Source: Flavobacteriaceae bacterium PS02337 (lineage in GTDB: Bacteria; Bacteroidota; Bacteroidia; Flavobacteriales; Flavobacteriaceae). Taken from it: DNA of 64,000 bases. A program made the translations under genes and the position numbers. The stretch covers positions 120,570 to 184,569 of the forward strand of contig JASCOE010000012.1 in NCBI GenBank assembly GCA_029959285.1, read 5' to 3'. Under the pieces are notes generated by a model that saw only the letters and a list, made by a program, of their open reading frames with translations, did no database searches and had not been told where the DNA came from. Shown piece after piece: positions 24,418 to 33,821 of this stretch; the first letter of the stretch is position 1, and each line of letters begins with the position of its first letter.

Positions 24418-25692
24418 ATGCAACGCGACGAACAAATTTTTGATCTTATCCAAGAGGAAAAAGAAAGACAAATTCACGGACTAGAGCTTATCGCTTCAGA
24501 GAATTTTGTAAGTGATGAAGTAATGGAAGCAGCTGGTTCTGTTTTAACTAACAAATATGCTGAGGGTTATCCTGGCAAAAGATACTACGGCGGTTGCGAA
24601 GTAGTTGACGTTATCGAGCAAATTGCAATTGACAGAGCTAAAGAATTATTTGGCGCTGAATACGCAAACGTACAGCCACACTCTGGTTCTCAAGCAAATA
24701 CTGCTGTTTACCACGCTTGTTTAAATCCTGGTGATACTATTTTAGGTTTCGATTTATCTCACGGTGGTCACTTAACTCACGGTTCTCCTGTAAACTTCTC
24801 AGGTCGTTTATACCGTCCAGTTTTCTACGGTGTAGATGCTGAAACTGGTCGTTTAGATTATGATAAAATTCAAGAAATTGCTACTAAAGAACAGCCAAAA
24901 TTAATTATCGCTGGAGCTTCGGCTTATTCTCGTGATATGGATTTTGCTCGTTTCAGACAAATTGCTGACAGCGTAGGAGCAATCTTATTTGCTGATATTT
25001 CTCACCCAGCAGGTCTTATTGCAAAAGGATTATTAAGTGATCCAATTCCTCATTGTCATATTGTTTCTACAACAACTCACAAAACATTAAGAGGACCTCG
25101 TGGAGGTTTGATTTTAATGGGGAAAGATTTCGAAAACCCGCAAGGTTTAAAAACTCCAAAAGGAGAAATCAGAATGATGTCTTCATTATTAGACTTAGCT
25201 GTTTTCCCAGGAAATCAAGGTGGACCTTTAATGCACATTATCGCTGCTAAAGCTGTAGCTTTTGGTGAAGCTCTTAAAGATGAGTTCTTTACTTATGCAA
25301 TGCAATTACAAAAAAATGCAAATGCAATGGCCGATGCTTTCGTAAAAAGAGGTTACAACATTATCTCTGGCGGAACTGATAACCACATGATGCTTATTGA
25401 CTTAAGAAATAAAAATATTTCTGGTAAAGAAGCTGAAAATGCATTAGTAAAAGCTGAAATTACAGTAAACAAAAACATGGTTCCTTTTGACGATAAATCA
25501 CCATTTATTACTTCTGGAATTCGTGTTGGAACAGCTGCAATCACAACTCGTGGTTTAGTTGAAAAAGATATGGAAACTATCGTAGCTTTAATTGATAAAG
25601 TTCTTACAGATCATACAAACGAAGATCTTATCGAAGAAGTTGCCGAAGAAGTAAACGAATTAATGAGCGAAAGACCGATTTTTGCGTATTAA
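24418..25692 (+). CDS. glyA: Serine hydroxymethyltransferase
   Basis: GlyA converts serine and tetrahydrofolate to glycine and methylene-tetrahydrofolate with PLP, feeding one-carbon metabolism. The ATG at 24418 ([16 protein letters not shown]) gives 424 residues; the upstream in-frame start would overlap the promoter. Motifs are [12 protein letters not shown] near 24-35, [33 protein letters not shown] (PLP Asp and His) and [15 protein letters not shown] with the Schiff-base Lys222. The gene uses more codons ending in C than its neighbours (for instance aac, gac, ttc runs), as expected for strong expression. Confidence 0.97.
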   Translation: MQRDEQIFDLIQEEKERQIHGLELIASENFVSDEVMEAAGSVLTNKYAEGYPGKRYYGGCEVVDVIEQIAIDRAKELFGAEYANVQPHSGSQANTAVYHACLNPGDTILGFDLSHGGHLTHGSPVNFSGRLYRPVFYGVDAETGRLDYDKIQEIATKEQPKLIIAGASAYSRDMDFARFRQIADSVGAILFADISHPAGLIAKGLLSDPIPHCHIVSTTTHKTLRGPRGGLILMGKDFENPQGLKTPKGEIRMMSSLLDLAVFPGNQGGPLMHIIAAKAVAFGEALKDEFFTYAMQLQKNANAMADAFVKRGYNIISGGTDNHMMLIDLRNKNISGKEAENALVKAEITVNKNMVPFDDKSPFITSGIRVGTAAITTRGLVEKDMETIVALIDKVLTDHTNEDLIEEVAEEVNELMSERPIFAY

Positions 25693-25718
25693 TTAAGATA
25701 AGTCTTAAAGTTTTAAAA

Positions 25719-25757
25719 TCGAAAGTCAAAGCCTTATTTTTTGACTTTCTATTTTTG
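25719..25757 (+). terminator. Hairpin terminator after glyA
   Basis: The stem gaaagtcaaa / tttgactttc has an 8-10-nt loop and is followed by tatttttg, about 30 bp after the glyA stop. Confidence 0.75.
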
Positions 25758-25761
25758 CTTT

Positions 25762-25797
25762 TATAACTCATAACTTTTAACTCATAACTCATAATTT
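25762..25797. repeat. Single-arm word repeat before miaE, word aactcat
   Basis: The tandem aactcataactttt-aactcataactcat uses the same word as the right arm at 10115-10170. No left arm is present. It ends 4 bases before the miaE ATG. Confidence 0.65.
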
Positions 25798-25801
25798 TAA
25801 A

Positions 25802-26395
25802 ATGGGCGTATTAAGATTACAATTGCCAACCGATCCAAGATGGGTAAATATTGTTGAGAAAAACATAGAAGAAATTTTAACGGATCACGCTTGGTGCGAG
25901 CAAAAAGCGGCAACAAACGCGATTACGATTATCACTAATAATTCTGAACATCAAGATTTGGTGCAAGATTTATTAGCTTTAGCTAAAGAAGAAATTGATC
26001 ATTTTGAGCAAGTTCACAATATCATCATTAAACGCGGATTAAAATTAGGACGTGAACGTAAAGATGATTACGTAAACGAACTTTATCAATACATGAAAAG
26101 AAGCGGCGACGGAAGCCGTGTTTCAGGACTTGTAGAAAGATTATTATTTTCTGCTATGATTGAAGCTAGAAGCTGTGAACGTTTTAAAGTTCTTTCAGAA
26201 AATATAAAAGACGAAGAATTAGCAGTTTTCTACAGAGAATTAATGGAAAGCGAAGCTGGACATTACACAACATTCATAACCTACGCAAGAAAATACGGAA
26301 CAGGAATTGACGTTGAAAAACGCTGGAGAGAATGGTTAGAATTTGAAGAATCTATCATTACCAATTACGGAAAAGGAGAAACTATTCACGGATAA
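25802..26395 (+). CDS. miaE: tRNA-(ms2io6A)-hydroxylase
   Basis: MiaE is a non-haem diiron monooxygenase that hydroxylates the isopentenyl group of ms2i6A at tRNA position 37. The 197-residue protein is an all-helical ferritin-like fold with the ligand motifs NNSEHQDLVQ, KEEIDHFEQVHNII (Glu and His, near 62-72), RLLFSAMIEARSCERF and YRELMESEAGHYTTFI (Glu and His near 143-150). The LGRERKDDYVNELYQYMKRSGDGSRVSGLVERLL segment is typical of MiaE. It is a single gene following a word-repeat arm, which reaches almost to its ATG. Confidence 0.92.
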   Translation: MGVLRLQLPTDPRWVNIVEKNIEEILTDHAWCEQKAATNAITIITNNSEHQDLVQDLLALAKEEIDHFEQVHNIIIKRGLKLGRERKDDYVNELYQYMKRSGDGSRVSGLVERLLFSAMIEARSCERFKVLSENIKDEELAVFYRELMESEAGHYTTFITYARKYGTGIDVEKRWREWLEFEESIITNYGKGETIHG

Positions 26396-26399
26396 TTTT

Positions 26400-26583
26400 T
26401 AGTGTTCAGTATTCAGTTTTTTTAGTGGTCAATTTCAGTGGCAGTTTTCAGTTTTACTTTGTGAATCTTTGGGAAAGCTTTGCGAATCTTTGTGAAATTA
26501 AAAAGCTCTTTTGCAAACGCAAGTCGGTAATTGTTCACAAGTTCAACTTTTTGTTAATCTAATATCTGAAATCTAAAATCAGA
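26400..26583. repeat. Spacer with drifting word repeats (miaE-guaC)
   Basis: Successive blocks are variants of attcagt/ttttcagt (26405-26455), of ctttgtgaatctttggg and ctttgcgaatctttgtg (26457-26500), and of tctgaaatctaaaatcag (26564-26582). The last block is self-complementary in part and recalls the proA-proB spacer. These look like decayed or single-armed relatives of the facing-arm elements. Confidence 0.5.
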
Positions 26584-26589
26584 AATTCT

Positions 26590-26597
26590 TACATTTG
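26590..26597 (+). promoter_or_regulatory. -7 box for guaC
   Basis: TACATTTG matches TAnnTTTG and lies 22 bp before the ATG at 26620. The -33 position shows no TTTG. Confidence 0.45.
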
Positions 26598-26619
26598 AGA
26601 GTAACCAAAATCTTGAAAT

Positions 26620-27660
26620 ATGAGAATAGAAATGGACCTAAAACTAGGTTTTAAAGATGTAATGTTTAGACCAAAAAGATCAACACTTAAAAGTAGATCT
26701 GAAGTTTCATTAGAACAAAATTTCAAGTTTTTGCACAGCATGTCAAGTTGGACAGGAGTTCCAATTATGGCCGCAAATATGGACACGGTTGGAACTTTTG
26801 AAATCGCAAAGGTTTTGGCGAAAGAAAAACTTTTTACAGCCATTCATAAGCACTACACTTTAGAAGAATGGAATAATTTCTTAAAAAACGCAACCCCAGA
26901 TTTTTACGATCATATTGCTGTAAGTACAGGAACAGGAAAAGAAGATTTTGATAAGATTGGGCAAATCATTAAAGCAAATCCGTTACTCAAATTTATCTGT
27001 ATTGATGTTGCCAATGGATATTCAGAGCATTTTGTTCAGTTTTTGAAGAAAACAAGAAAACAATATCCAGATAAAATAATTATTGCTGGAAATGTTGTTA
27101 CAGGAGAAATGACAGAAGAACTTTTGTTAGCTGGCGCCGATATTGTAAAAGTCGGAATTGGACCAGGTTCTGTTTGTACAACGCGAGTAAAAACAGGTGT
27201 TGGTTATCCGCAACTTTCAGCAATTATAGAATGTGCCGATGCAGCGCACGGTTTGGGCGGACATATTATAAGCGATGGCGGCTGCACAACTCCGGGCGAT
27301 GTTGCTAAAGCTTTTGGCGCTGGAGCCGATTTTGTAATGTTAGGCGGAATGCTCGCCGGACATACAGAAAGTGGAGGAGAACTATTTGAAGTAAAAGGCG
27401 AAAAATTCAAACAATTTTACGGAATGAGCTCCAAAACCGCAATGGACAAACATGCTGGCGGAGTTGCAGAATACAGAGCAAGTGAAGGAAAAACAGTTCA
27501 AGTTCCGTTTAAAGGAGATGTGATTTACACGGTTTTAGATATTTTGGGAGGAATTAGAAGCACTTGCACATATGTTGGAGCTTCAAGATTAAAAGAATTG
27601 ACTAAACGAACGACTTTCATTCGCGTAAGCGAACAAGAAAATCAAGTTTTTACAAAATAA
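26620..27660 (+). CDS. guaC: GMP reductase
   Basis: GuaC reduces GMP to IMP with NADPH, returning guanine nucleotides to the common purine pool. The 346-residue protein has the IMPDH/GMPR barrel with [22 protein letters not shown] at the start, [36 protein letters not shown] with the catalytic Cys186 (the same number as in E. coli), [30 protein letters not shown], and [16 protein letters not shown], which marks GMP reductase. It lacks the CBS pair found in IMP dehydrogenase. A second in-frame ATG at 26632 is possible. The GNAT gene follows 2 bp later. Confidence 0.95.
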   Translation: MRIEMDLKLGFKDVMFRPKRSTLKSRSEVSLEQNFKFLHSMSSWTGVPIMAANMDTVGTFEIAKVLAKEKLFTAIHKHYTLEEWNNFLKNATPDFYDHIAVSTGTGKEDFDKIGQIIKANPLLKFICIDVANGYSEHFVQFLKKTRKQYPDKIIIAGNVVTGEMTEELLLAGADIVKVGIGPGSVCTTRVKTGVGYPQLSAIIECADAAHGLGGHIISDGGCTTPGDVAKAFGAGADFVMLGGMLAGHTESGGELFEVKGEKFKQFYGMSSKTAMDKHAGGVAEYRASEGKTVQVPFKGDVIYTVLDILGGIRSTCTYVGASRLKELTKRTTFIRVSEQENQVFTK

Positions 27661-27662
27661 AT

Positions 27663-28160
27663 ATGATTAAGATTACCGAAGCATTTGTTGAAGATATTGC
27701 TAAAATTCAAGAAATTGCACATATAACTTGGCCAATAACTTATGGCGAAATTTTGACTTCAGAACAATTAAATTATATGTTAGATTTAATTTATTCTGAT
27801 GAAGCGCTTTCAAAACAAATTCTGAATAAAGAGCAGTTGTTTTATTTGGTTTCAGATTTAGAATCAGTAATTGGTTTTATTGGAATAGAACATCATTATA
27901 AAAATGAAGCCATAACGAAAATCCATAAAATTTACCTTTTACCTGAAACACAAGGAAAAGGTTATGGTAAAATAGTTTTTAATTCAATCGAAAAACTGGC
28001 TTTAGAGAATAATTCAAAAGAACTTTTATTAAATGTAAATCGATTTAATACAGCTTTGAATTTTTATAAAAAATTAGGTTTCGAAATCAAAGAAACGGTC
28101 GATATAGAAATTGGAAATGGATATTTAATGGAGGATTATGTTATGGGAAAAACTTTGTAA
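27663..28160 (+). CDS. GNAT family N-acetyltransferase
   Basis: The 165-residue protein has the acetyl-CoA-binding GNAT fold: an N-terminal KITEAFVEDIAKIQEIAHITWPITYG, strand SVIGFIGIEHHY, and the CoA pyrophosphate loop HKIYLLPETQGKGYGKIVFNSIE (Q-x-x-G-x-G at about 100). LLLNVNRFNTALNFYKKLGFEIKET closes the fold. It lies 2 bp downstream of guaC on the same strand, so it is likely cotranscribed, though a functional link is not evident. The acetyl acceptor is unknown (amine, amino acid or protein). Confidence 0.88.
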   Translation: MIKITEAFVEDIAKIQEIAHITWPITYGEILTSEQLNYMLDLIYSDEALSKQILNKEQLFYLVSDLESVIGFIGIEHHYKNEAITKIHKIYLLPETQGKGYGKIVFNSIEKLALENNSKELLLNVNRFNTALNFYKKLGFEIKETVDIEIGNGYLMEDYVMGKTL

Positions 28161-28163
28161 TGG

Positions 28164-28682
28164 TTAGAGTTTTCCTTTATGTAATTCAATTATTTTTCTC
28201 CTTTCTTCTATGTTTTTTGTTTTCATCATATTAAGAAAATCTACAACTTTGTCGATGTCGATTTTTATATAAGAAAAATTCAAATTAATTTTTTGAGCTC
28301 CAGAAATTCCGTTTAAAAAAGAAGCCCATTTATATAGTTTCTTTTTTGGGATAAAATTTTCATTCGTAATTAATGGAATGAAAATTTGTTTATATATTTC
28401 AATAGAATACGCTTGTTCTATATATTCCCATTTGATGATTTCTTCCTTTGTTGATCTATCCCAAATTCCAATTTCATTGATTATTATTTGAACTCTTCTG
28501 TCAAGAATATTAAATATGCTAATTAAAAAACCGATACCGAAAAAGCAAAGAGCATATATAAAAGTATTTTTAGGGTCTTTTTCAAATAGAACAAAATAAA
28601 GACTTGGAATTACAAAAATTGAGCTTAAAAAAAGTAGTCGAAGAGACTTAATTGGTGATTTGTAAAGTTTTATATCTTTCAT
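28164..28682 (-). CDS. STM3941-like membrane protein
   Basis: The 172-residue protein has two membrane helices near the N-terminus (LRLLFLSSIFVIPSLYFVLF and FIYALCFFGIGFLISIFNIL). A cytoplasmic PH-like domain follows with IIINEIGIWDRSTKEEIIKWEYIEQAY, which resembles STM3941/YdbT-type small proteins. C-terminal basic helices end in HKGKL. It is convergent with the GNAT gene (3 bp apart) and shares a strand with the pentapeptide-repeat gene 13 bp upstream, probably as an operon. The STM3941 match is a pattern impression and should be treated as weak. Confidence 0.6.
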   Translation of the reverse strand: MKDIKLYKSPIKSLRLLFLSSIFVIPSLYFVLFEKDPKNTFIYALCFFGIGFLISIFNILDRRVQIIINEIGIWDRSTKEEIIKWEYIEQAYSIEIYKQIFIPLITNENFIPKKKLYKWASFLNGISGAQKINLNFSYIKIDIDKVVDFLNMMKTKNIEERRKIIELHKGKL

Positions 28683-28695
28683 TTTCTTTAAAAAA

Positions 28696-29274
28696 TTAGC
28701 TCACAATAATATCATGTGTAAACAATAACCCTTTCACTTCTTTTATAGAAAAAATAGCTTTCTTCAATTTAGTTTTAGACGGATCAATAGTATAATTATA
28801 ACTCGTTTTAAAATCGGCTTTATTAGCGATGGCTTTGTTGAATTCTGAACGGTATAAATCGCAATTATCGAAAACGACTCCTGTTAAATCTGTCGCCATA
28901 AAATCCACAGCAATCAAACTGCAATTGGTAAAAACTGTTCCTTTTAGTTTTAAAGTATAAAATTTAGAAAAATCTAAAATGCAATCGTTGAAACCGATTT
29001 CAAAAATCAATTTATCGCACATGGCAAAATTAACTTCTTTAATTTCACATCGATTGAAAGTTGCTGTTCTAAACGCAACATAATTGATTTTTGCTTCACT
29101 GAAAATACAGTCATTAAAAACACAATCGATAAAAGTAACCGCCAAAAAAGTACAAGCAGAAAAGTTACAATTATTAAAAACGCAGCATTCGAAGTCCTTA
29201 AAATTTAAGTCATCTTTGGCGTAAATAATCGTATTGTATTCTTTATCAAGAAAATATTCGCTTTCCTTTTTCAA
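28696..29274 (-). CDS. Pentapeptide-repeat protein (Qnr-like layout)
   Basis: The 192-residue protein consists mostly of A(D/N)LXX-type pentapeptides with aromatic or Phe centres (CVFNNCNFSACTFLAVTFIDCVFNDCIF and similar), forming a right-handed quadrilateral beta-helix. A break near 88-100 (MCDKLIFEIGFNDCILDFS) separates two coils. The C-terminal helix segment (YNYTIDPSKTKLKKAIFS, LLFTHDIIV) is the dimerisation module seen in Qnr- and MfpA-like proteins that mimic DNA at gyrase. Size and layout are close to Qnr, but sequence identity to resistance proteins is unknown. It lies upstream of the STM3941-like gene on the same strand. Confidence 0.85.
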   Translation of the reverse strand: MKKESEYFLDKEYNTIIYAKDDLNFKDFECCVFNNCNFSACTFLAVTFIDCVFNDCIFSEAKINYVAFRTATFNRCEIKEVNFAMCDKLIFEIGFNDCILDFSKFYTLKLKGTVFTNCSLIAVDFMATDLTGVVFDNCDLYRSEFNKAIANKADFKTSYNYTIDPSKTKLKKAIFSIKEVKGLLFTHDIIVS

Positions 29275-29431
29275 CTCTTTTTTATAATTATTTGAGGGTG
29301 AAAAGGTAATAATTTACCATAAAATAATGAGAACAAATTATAAATGATTTTGATTTCATTCACATTTTTAATTGATAAAATAATGTAGCTTTACACTTAT
29401 TTTTTTAGTCAAAATTTATCAATTTCATTAT

Positions 29432-30841
29432 ATGGAATCAACAAGAAAAGAACACGATTTTCTAGGAGAATTAGAAATTCCAGATCATTTATACTACGGA
29501 ATCCAGACTTTTAGAGCTGTAGAAAATTTCAATATTACAGGAATTCCGATTTCAAAAGAGCCTTTGTTTATCAAAGCTTTAGGTTATGTAAAAAAGGCTG
29601 CGGCATTGGCAAATAAAGACTGCAATGCAATTGATGCTAAAATTGCCGAAGCAATCTGTTATGGAAGCGATCAAGTTATTGCGGGTAAATTTGATAAAGA
29701 ATTTGTAAGCGATTTAATTCAGGGCGGAGCAGGAACTTCTGTAAATATGAATGCCAACGAAGTAATTGCAAATATTGGCTTGGAATATTTAGGTCATAAA
29801 AAAGGAGAATACAATTTTCTGCATCCAAATAATCATGTCAATTGTTCGCAATCTACAAATGATGCTTATCCATCGGCATTTAGAATTGCATTGTATTTAA
29901 AAATGGATAGCTTTATTAAAACTTTAGCAGGTTTAGAAATTGCTTTTGCTAAAAAAGGCGAAGAATTTAAAGAAGTTCTAAAAATGGGAAGAACGCAGCT
30001 TCAAGATGCGGTACCGATGACTTTAGGACAAGAATTTAAAGCGTATGCAACCACAATTGGTGAAGATATTCAGCGTTTGAGAAATGCACAAGAATTATTA
30101 TTAGAAATCAATATGGGCGCAACGGCAATCGGAACAAAAGTTAATGCGCCAGAAGGCTATCCTGAAATTTGCGTAAAATATTTAGCCGAAGAAGTTGGAA
30201 TTCCCTTAACGCTTTCGCCAGATTTAATTGAAGCAACTGTAGATACAGGCGCTTACGTTCAGATTATGGGAACTTTAAAACGTTCTGCGGTTAAGATTTC
30301 TAAAATCTGTAACGATTTAAGATTATTAAGTTCTGGACCAAGAACAGGTTTAAATGAAATCAATTTACCAGCGCGTCAGCCAGGTTCTTCAATTATGCCA
30401 GGAAAAGTAAATCCTGTTATTCCAGAAGTGGTAAACCAAACTTGTTTTTATGTAATTGGACAAGATTTAACGGTTACAATGGCGGCAGAAGCGGGACAAT
30501 TGCAATTGAATGTAATGGAGCCAGTTATTGCTTTTGCGATGTTTACTTCGTTAGATTATCTTTCAAATGCAATTCAAACTTTAATAGATAAATGTATTAA
30601 CGGAATCACCGCAAACGTAGATCATTGCTACAATATGGTAATGAATAGCATCGGAATTGTAACGCAATTGAACCCAATTATTGGTTACGAAGAAAGTGCG
30701 AGTATTGCTGGAGAAGCTTTAAAAACAAATAAAAGTGTGCATCAAATTGCTGTTTTAGAGCGAAAATTGATTACGCAGGAAAAATGGGATGAAATTTATT
30801 CTTTAGAAAATCTGATACACCCAAAATTTATTACAAAATAG
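29432..30841 (+). CDS. aspA: Aspartate ammonia-lyase
   Basis: AspA interconverts aspartate with fumarate plus ammonia in central nitrogen metabolism. The 469-residue protein has the fumarase/aspartase features: EHDFLGELEIPDHLYYGIQTFRAVENF at the start, GGAGTSVNMNANEVIAN, HPNNHVNCSQSTNDAYPSAFR, the family signature GSSIMPGKVNPVIPEVVNQ near 315-335 and a C-terminal GYEESASIAGEALKTNKSV. The ENFNITG and PDHLYYG details favour aspartase over fumarase C. It is a single gene followed by a terminator; the divergent pentapeptide gene lies upstream. Confidence 0.94.
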   Translation: MESTRKEHDFLGELEIPDHLYYGIQTFRAVENFNITGIPISKEPLFIKALGYVKKAAALANKDCNAIDAKIAEAICYGSDQVIAGKFDKEFVSDLIQGGAGTSVNMNANEVIANIGLEYLGHKKGEYNFLHPNNHVNCSQSTNDAYPSAFRIALYLKMDSFIKTLAGLEIAFAKKGEEFKEVLKMGRTQLQDAVPMTLGQEFKAYATTIGEDIQRLRNAQELLLEINMGATAIGTKVNAPEGYPEICVKYLAEEVGIPLTLSPDLIEATVDTGAYVQIMGTLKRSAVKISKICNDLRLLSSGPRTGLNEINLPARQPGSSIMPGKVNPVIPEVVNQTCFYVIGQDLTVTMAAEAGQLQLNVMEPVIAFAMFTSLDYLSNAIQTLIDKCINGITANVDHCYNMVMNSIGIVTQLNPIIGYEESASIAGEALKTNKSVHQIAVLERKLITQEKWDEIYSLENLIHPKFITK

Positions 30842-30865
30842 ATTTAGTTATAAATAAAGAAATAG

Positions 30866-30899
30866 CAAGCCGTCATTTTACTGACGGCTTTTTTATTTC
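30866..30899 (+). terminator. Hairpin terminator after aspA
   Basis: The stem aagccgtca / tgacggctt has a 6-nt loop and a T-run. Confidence 0.9.
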
Positions 30900-30992
30900 T
30901 ATTTATCGTTAATTTTTGAATGTAATGTATTGAAAATAAGATGTATATTTACGTGTGGATTGATTTTTACTTTTGAAAAATAAAGCTTTAAG

Positions 30993-32264
30993 ATGGTGAA
31001 ATTTTTAAAAAATAATTATTTTCAGAAGAACTATCAAATCTTAGGATTGTTGTTTTTTATTCACTTGAATTTGAATGCGCAAACTGATATCGACAGTTCT
31101 AAAATATGTCCTCCAAAAACGATATTAGAAATTTTCAAGAAAAAAGATTCCGCATATGTGGTAAAACCGATCAAAAACAGTTTTTTTCTCATAATTCCAG
31201 CTATCGGATCTCAGCCGGCAACTGGACTTTTTTTTGGTGCCGTTGCGCAATATACTTTTAAAGGAAAAGAAAAAGCCGATAAATATTCAATTGCAAATGT
31301 TGGAATAACTTATACTACTAAAAAACAATGGCTTGTTAATGTAAAGAATAATATTTTACTCAAAAACAATAGGATATTTTTGAGCGGAGATTATCGTTTA
31401 TATATCTTTTCGCAACCCAATTACGGTCTTGGAACCAATATTATTCCATCTCGTCGAGATCATGTTCAAGATTTTAGTATTGATTCTATCGCAGAGCCAA
31501 TGGATTATAATTATTTTAAATTTCATCAATCTGTTTCTTTTCAAGTTCGAAAAAACTTTTATGTTGGTGGCGGAATCAATATTGACTGGTATTCAAAAAT
31601 TGTAGATAAAGATCTCGATATTGCCAACGGAAAATTTACTTATCATTATAATTACAGTCAGAAATATGGTTTTGATGATAAGGAATATTTTTTGAACGGA
31701 ATGAGTCTTAATTTGGTTTACGATTCAAGAGATAATCAAGTAAACGCTTCTCACGGTTGGTTTGCAAATCTAAATTATCGTTTCAATCCAGTTTTGTTTA
31801 ATAATCAAGAAGTAAGTAATGTTTTGTATGCCGAATATCGAAATTTTATTCCGCTGTCGCAGAAAGATAAAAGATACATTTTAGCACTTTGGACTTATGG
31901 ACAGTTTGTTAGAAAAGGAAAAGTTCCATACTTAAATTTACCTGCAATTGGTTGGGATCAGCGTAGTCGGAGTGGAGAAGGATACACACAAGGTTTATTT
32001 AGAGGAACGAATTTGATTTACTTGGCTTCAGAATTCAGATTTCCAATTACTTGTAATCAGATGTTTAGCGGAACCGTTTTTACAAATTTTGTCACAGCAA
32101 GTAATCCAGATACAAATACAAAACTTTTTAATTCAATTCAGCCAGCGTTTGGTCTTGGTTTTCGCATTTTAATTGATAAAGCCACTAGAACCAATCTTAT
32201 AATGGATTATGCTTGGGGAAATAAATCGAAAGGATTTTACTTGAATGCTGGTGAAACTTTTTAA
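30993..32264 (+). CDS. BamA/TamA-family outer-membrane beta-barrel protein
   Basis: The 423-residue protein has an N-terminal signal (ILGLLFFIHLNLNAQ) and then only the barrel part of a surface-antigen (Omp85-type) protein. Visible pieces are FFLIIPAIGSQPATGLFFGAVAQYTF, LNLVYDSRDNQVNASHGWFANLNYRF (the conserved 'D-R-D-N-xxx-G' motif) and IGWDQRSRSGEGYTQGLFRGTNLIYLASEFRFPI (the R-G-F/R-G-x motif of strand 12). FGLGFRILIDKATRTNLIMDYAWG closes the barrel. No POTRA domains are present, so it is not the essential BamA. It may transport or anchor something else. A small beta-barrel gene follows 109 bp downstream. Confidence 0.82.
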   Translation: MVKFLKNNYFQKNYQILGLLFFIHLNLNAQTDIDSSKICPPKTILEIFKKKDSAYVVKPIKNSFFLIIPAIGSQPATGLFFGAVAQYTFKGKEKADKYSIANVGITYTTKKQWLVNVKNNILLKNNRIFLSGDYRLYIFSQPNYGLGTNIIPSRRDHVQDFSIDSIAEPMDYNYFKFHQSVSFQVRKNFYVGGGINIDWYSKIVDKDLDIANGKFTYHYNYSQKYGFDDKEYFLNGMSLNLVYDSRDNQVNASHGWFANLNYRFNPVLFNNQEVSNVLYAEYRNFIPLSQKDKRYILALWTYGQFVRKGKVPYLNLPAIGWDQRSRSGEGYTQGLFRGTNLIYLASEFRFPITCNQMFSGTVFTNFVTASNPDTNTKLFNSIQPAFGLGFRILIDKATRTNLIMDYAWGNKSKGFYLNAGETF

Positions 32265-32373
32265 AAACACATCTTTTTTGTTTTTAAGTGTTTGATTTTA
32301 TGTGTTTTATGTTATTTTTTGCATGAAAAAACTTAAATTTGTTATACCATCATTAACAATCAAAAACAAAATT

Positions 32374-32994
32374 ATGAAAAAGTACAGTTTATTATTAGTT
32401 GTATTTCTGTCGGCGATAGGAATACAGGCTCAAGATGCGAGGTCATTTTCTCTTAATTTATATGGAGGTTATAATTTCTCAGATAAGCTCGATTATGACG
32501 GTTATTCTGCAACAATTGAAGATGGTTTTCAATACGGAGCAGGATTTGAGTATTTCTTTTCTACAAATAACTCAGTTGAGTTAAAATATTTAAGATCAGA
32601 TGTTAAAATACCTTTTTACGGTCCGCTTGGAAACCAAGTTAATGCGGGAAATGATAAAGGAGCTTTCAATTTTATTTTAGCAGATTTTACCCATTATTTT
32701 GATACGGGATCAAATCTGCTTCCATATTTGGGTGCTGGTGCTGGAGTTGGTATTGTAGAAACGCCTCAAGGCGGAAGCGGAACTTATTTTGCTTGGGATG
32801 TAAAAGGAGGAGTAAAGATTAAAACCGCTTCATCTGTCTCAGTAAATATTAACGCTTATTTACAATCTCTTTCGGCTGCGGTTGGCGAAAGTTATTATTG
32901 GTCCTATTGGGTTGGACCAGTTGCTGTAGATGATTATATTTCTACTTTTCAGTTTGGACTTGGAGCCGTTGTAAGTTTTAATTTCAAAAATTAA
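32374..32994 (+). CDS. Outer-membrane beta-barrel protein (porin-like, DUF-type)
   Basis: The protein has 206 residues from the ATG at 32374 (MKKYSLLLVVFLSAIGIQAQDA, a clear signal peptide); an in-frame frame extends upstream but would mask it. The rest consists of amphipathic strands typical of an eight-strand barrel (SFSLNLYGGYNFSDKLDYDGYS, EYFFSTNNSVELKYLRSD, DFTHYFDTGSNLLPYLGAGAGVGIVETP, and a final FQFGLGAVVSFNFKN). No ligand can be inferred. It may share a transcript with the barrel gene upstream. Confidence 0.8.
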   Translation: MKKYSLLLVVFLSAIGIQAQDARSFSLNLYGGYNFSDKLDYDGYSATIEDGFQYGAGFEYFFSTNNSVELKYLRSDVKIPFYGPLGNQVNAGNDKGAFNFILADFTHYFDTGSNLLPYLGAGAGVGIVETPQGGSGTYFAWDVKGGVKIKTASSVSVNINAYLQSLSAAVGESYYWSYWVGPVAVDDYISTFQFGLGAVVSFNFKN

Positions 32995-33025
32995 GAATAA
33001 AATACTTTCTCGTAGAATAAACATC

Positions 33026-33058
33026 AAAAAGCAGGCTATTAGGTCTGCTTTTTTCTAT
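33026..33058 (+). terminator. Hairpin terminator after the small barrel gene
   Basis: The stem aaaagcag / ctgctttt has an internal loop and a T6 tail. Confidence 0.75.
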
Positions 33059-33145
33059 TCTTCATAATTTAATTATAATTTGTTAATATGTACCATTTTT
33101 GTTAAATTCAATTCTTATTTTTGTTGTATATACAAACTTCTTAAG

Positions 33146-33820
33146 ATGAAATTATTGATAGTTGAAGACGAGCCAAATCTATTATCCATTCTGCGAAAAG
33201 GATTTGCTGAGAATAATAATGAAGTAAGTGTTGCCATGGATGGAAAAACAGCCTTGGAGATGATTCATAACTATACGTTTGATGTTGTCGTCTTGGATGT
33301 AATGCTTCCAGATATTAACGGAATTGAAATCTGCAGAAGACTTCGTGCAAGCAAAAATTTTGTGCCAATTTTACTTTTAACTGCTTTAGGAACTTCAGAA
33401 AATATAGTAACCGGACTTAATGCAGGAGCCGATGATTATTTAGTTAAGCCTTTTAAATTTGGAGAATTAGACGCCAGAGTAAATGCTTTATATAGAAGAG
33501 CACATCAGGAAACTGAAAAAATTGATACCATCACAATTGCCGATCTTGAAATAAACGGACGCGCAAAATCGGTTAAAAGAGATGGAGAAAATATTGTTTT
33601 AACAGCAAAAGAATTTAAGCTTTTGTACTATTTAGCCAAAAATACGGGCAGAATAGTTTCTAGAGATCAGATTTTAGACAATGTTTGGGACATTAATTTT
33701 GATATGAATACCAATGTTGTCGATGTGTATATTACCTATTTAAGAAGAAAAATTGATAAGCCTTACGCAACCAAATTAATTCATACAATGAAAGGTTTAG
33801 GTTATGTTATAAAGCCATAA
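33146..33820 (+). CDS. OmpR-family response regulator
   Basis: The 224-residue cytoplasmic regulator starts at the ATG 33146 (MKLLIVEDEP); the longer upstream frame is not credible. The receiver domain has Glu/Asp at 7-9, the phosphorylated Asp51 (VVLDVMLPD), Thr79 and Lys101 (LVKPF). The C-terminal winged helix (about 125-224) has FKLLYYLAKNTGRIVSRDQILDNVWD and VDVYITYLRRKID. The sensor kinase starts 1 bp after its stop, so the pair is one unit. The target genes are unknown; the following UspA-like and bestrophin genes are candidates by position only. Confidence 0.95.
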   Translation: MKLLIVEDEPNLLSILRKGFAENNNEVSVAMDGKTALEMIHNYTFDVVVLDVMLPDINGIEICRRLRASKNFVPILLLTALGTSENIVTGLNAGADDYLVKPFKFGELDARVNALYRRAHQETEKIDTITIADLEINGRAKSVKRDGENIVLTAKEFKLLYYLAKNTGRIVSRDQILDNVWDINFDMNTNVVDVYITYLRRKIDKPYATKLIHTMKGLGYVIKP

Positions 33821-33821
33821 A

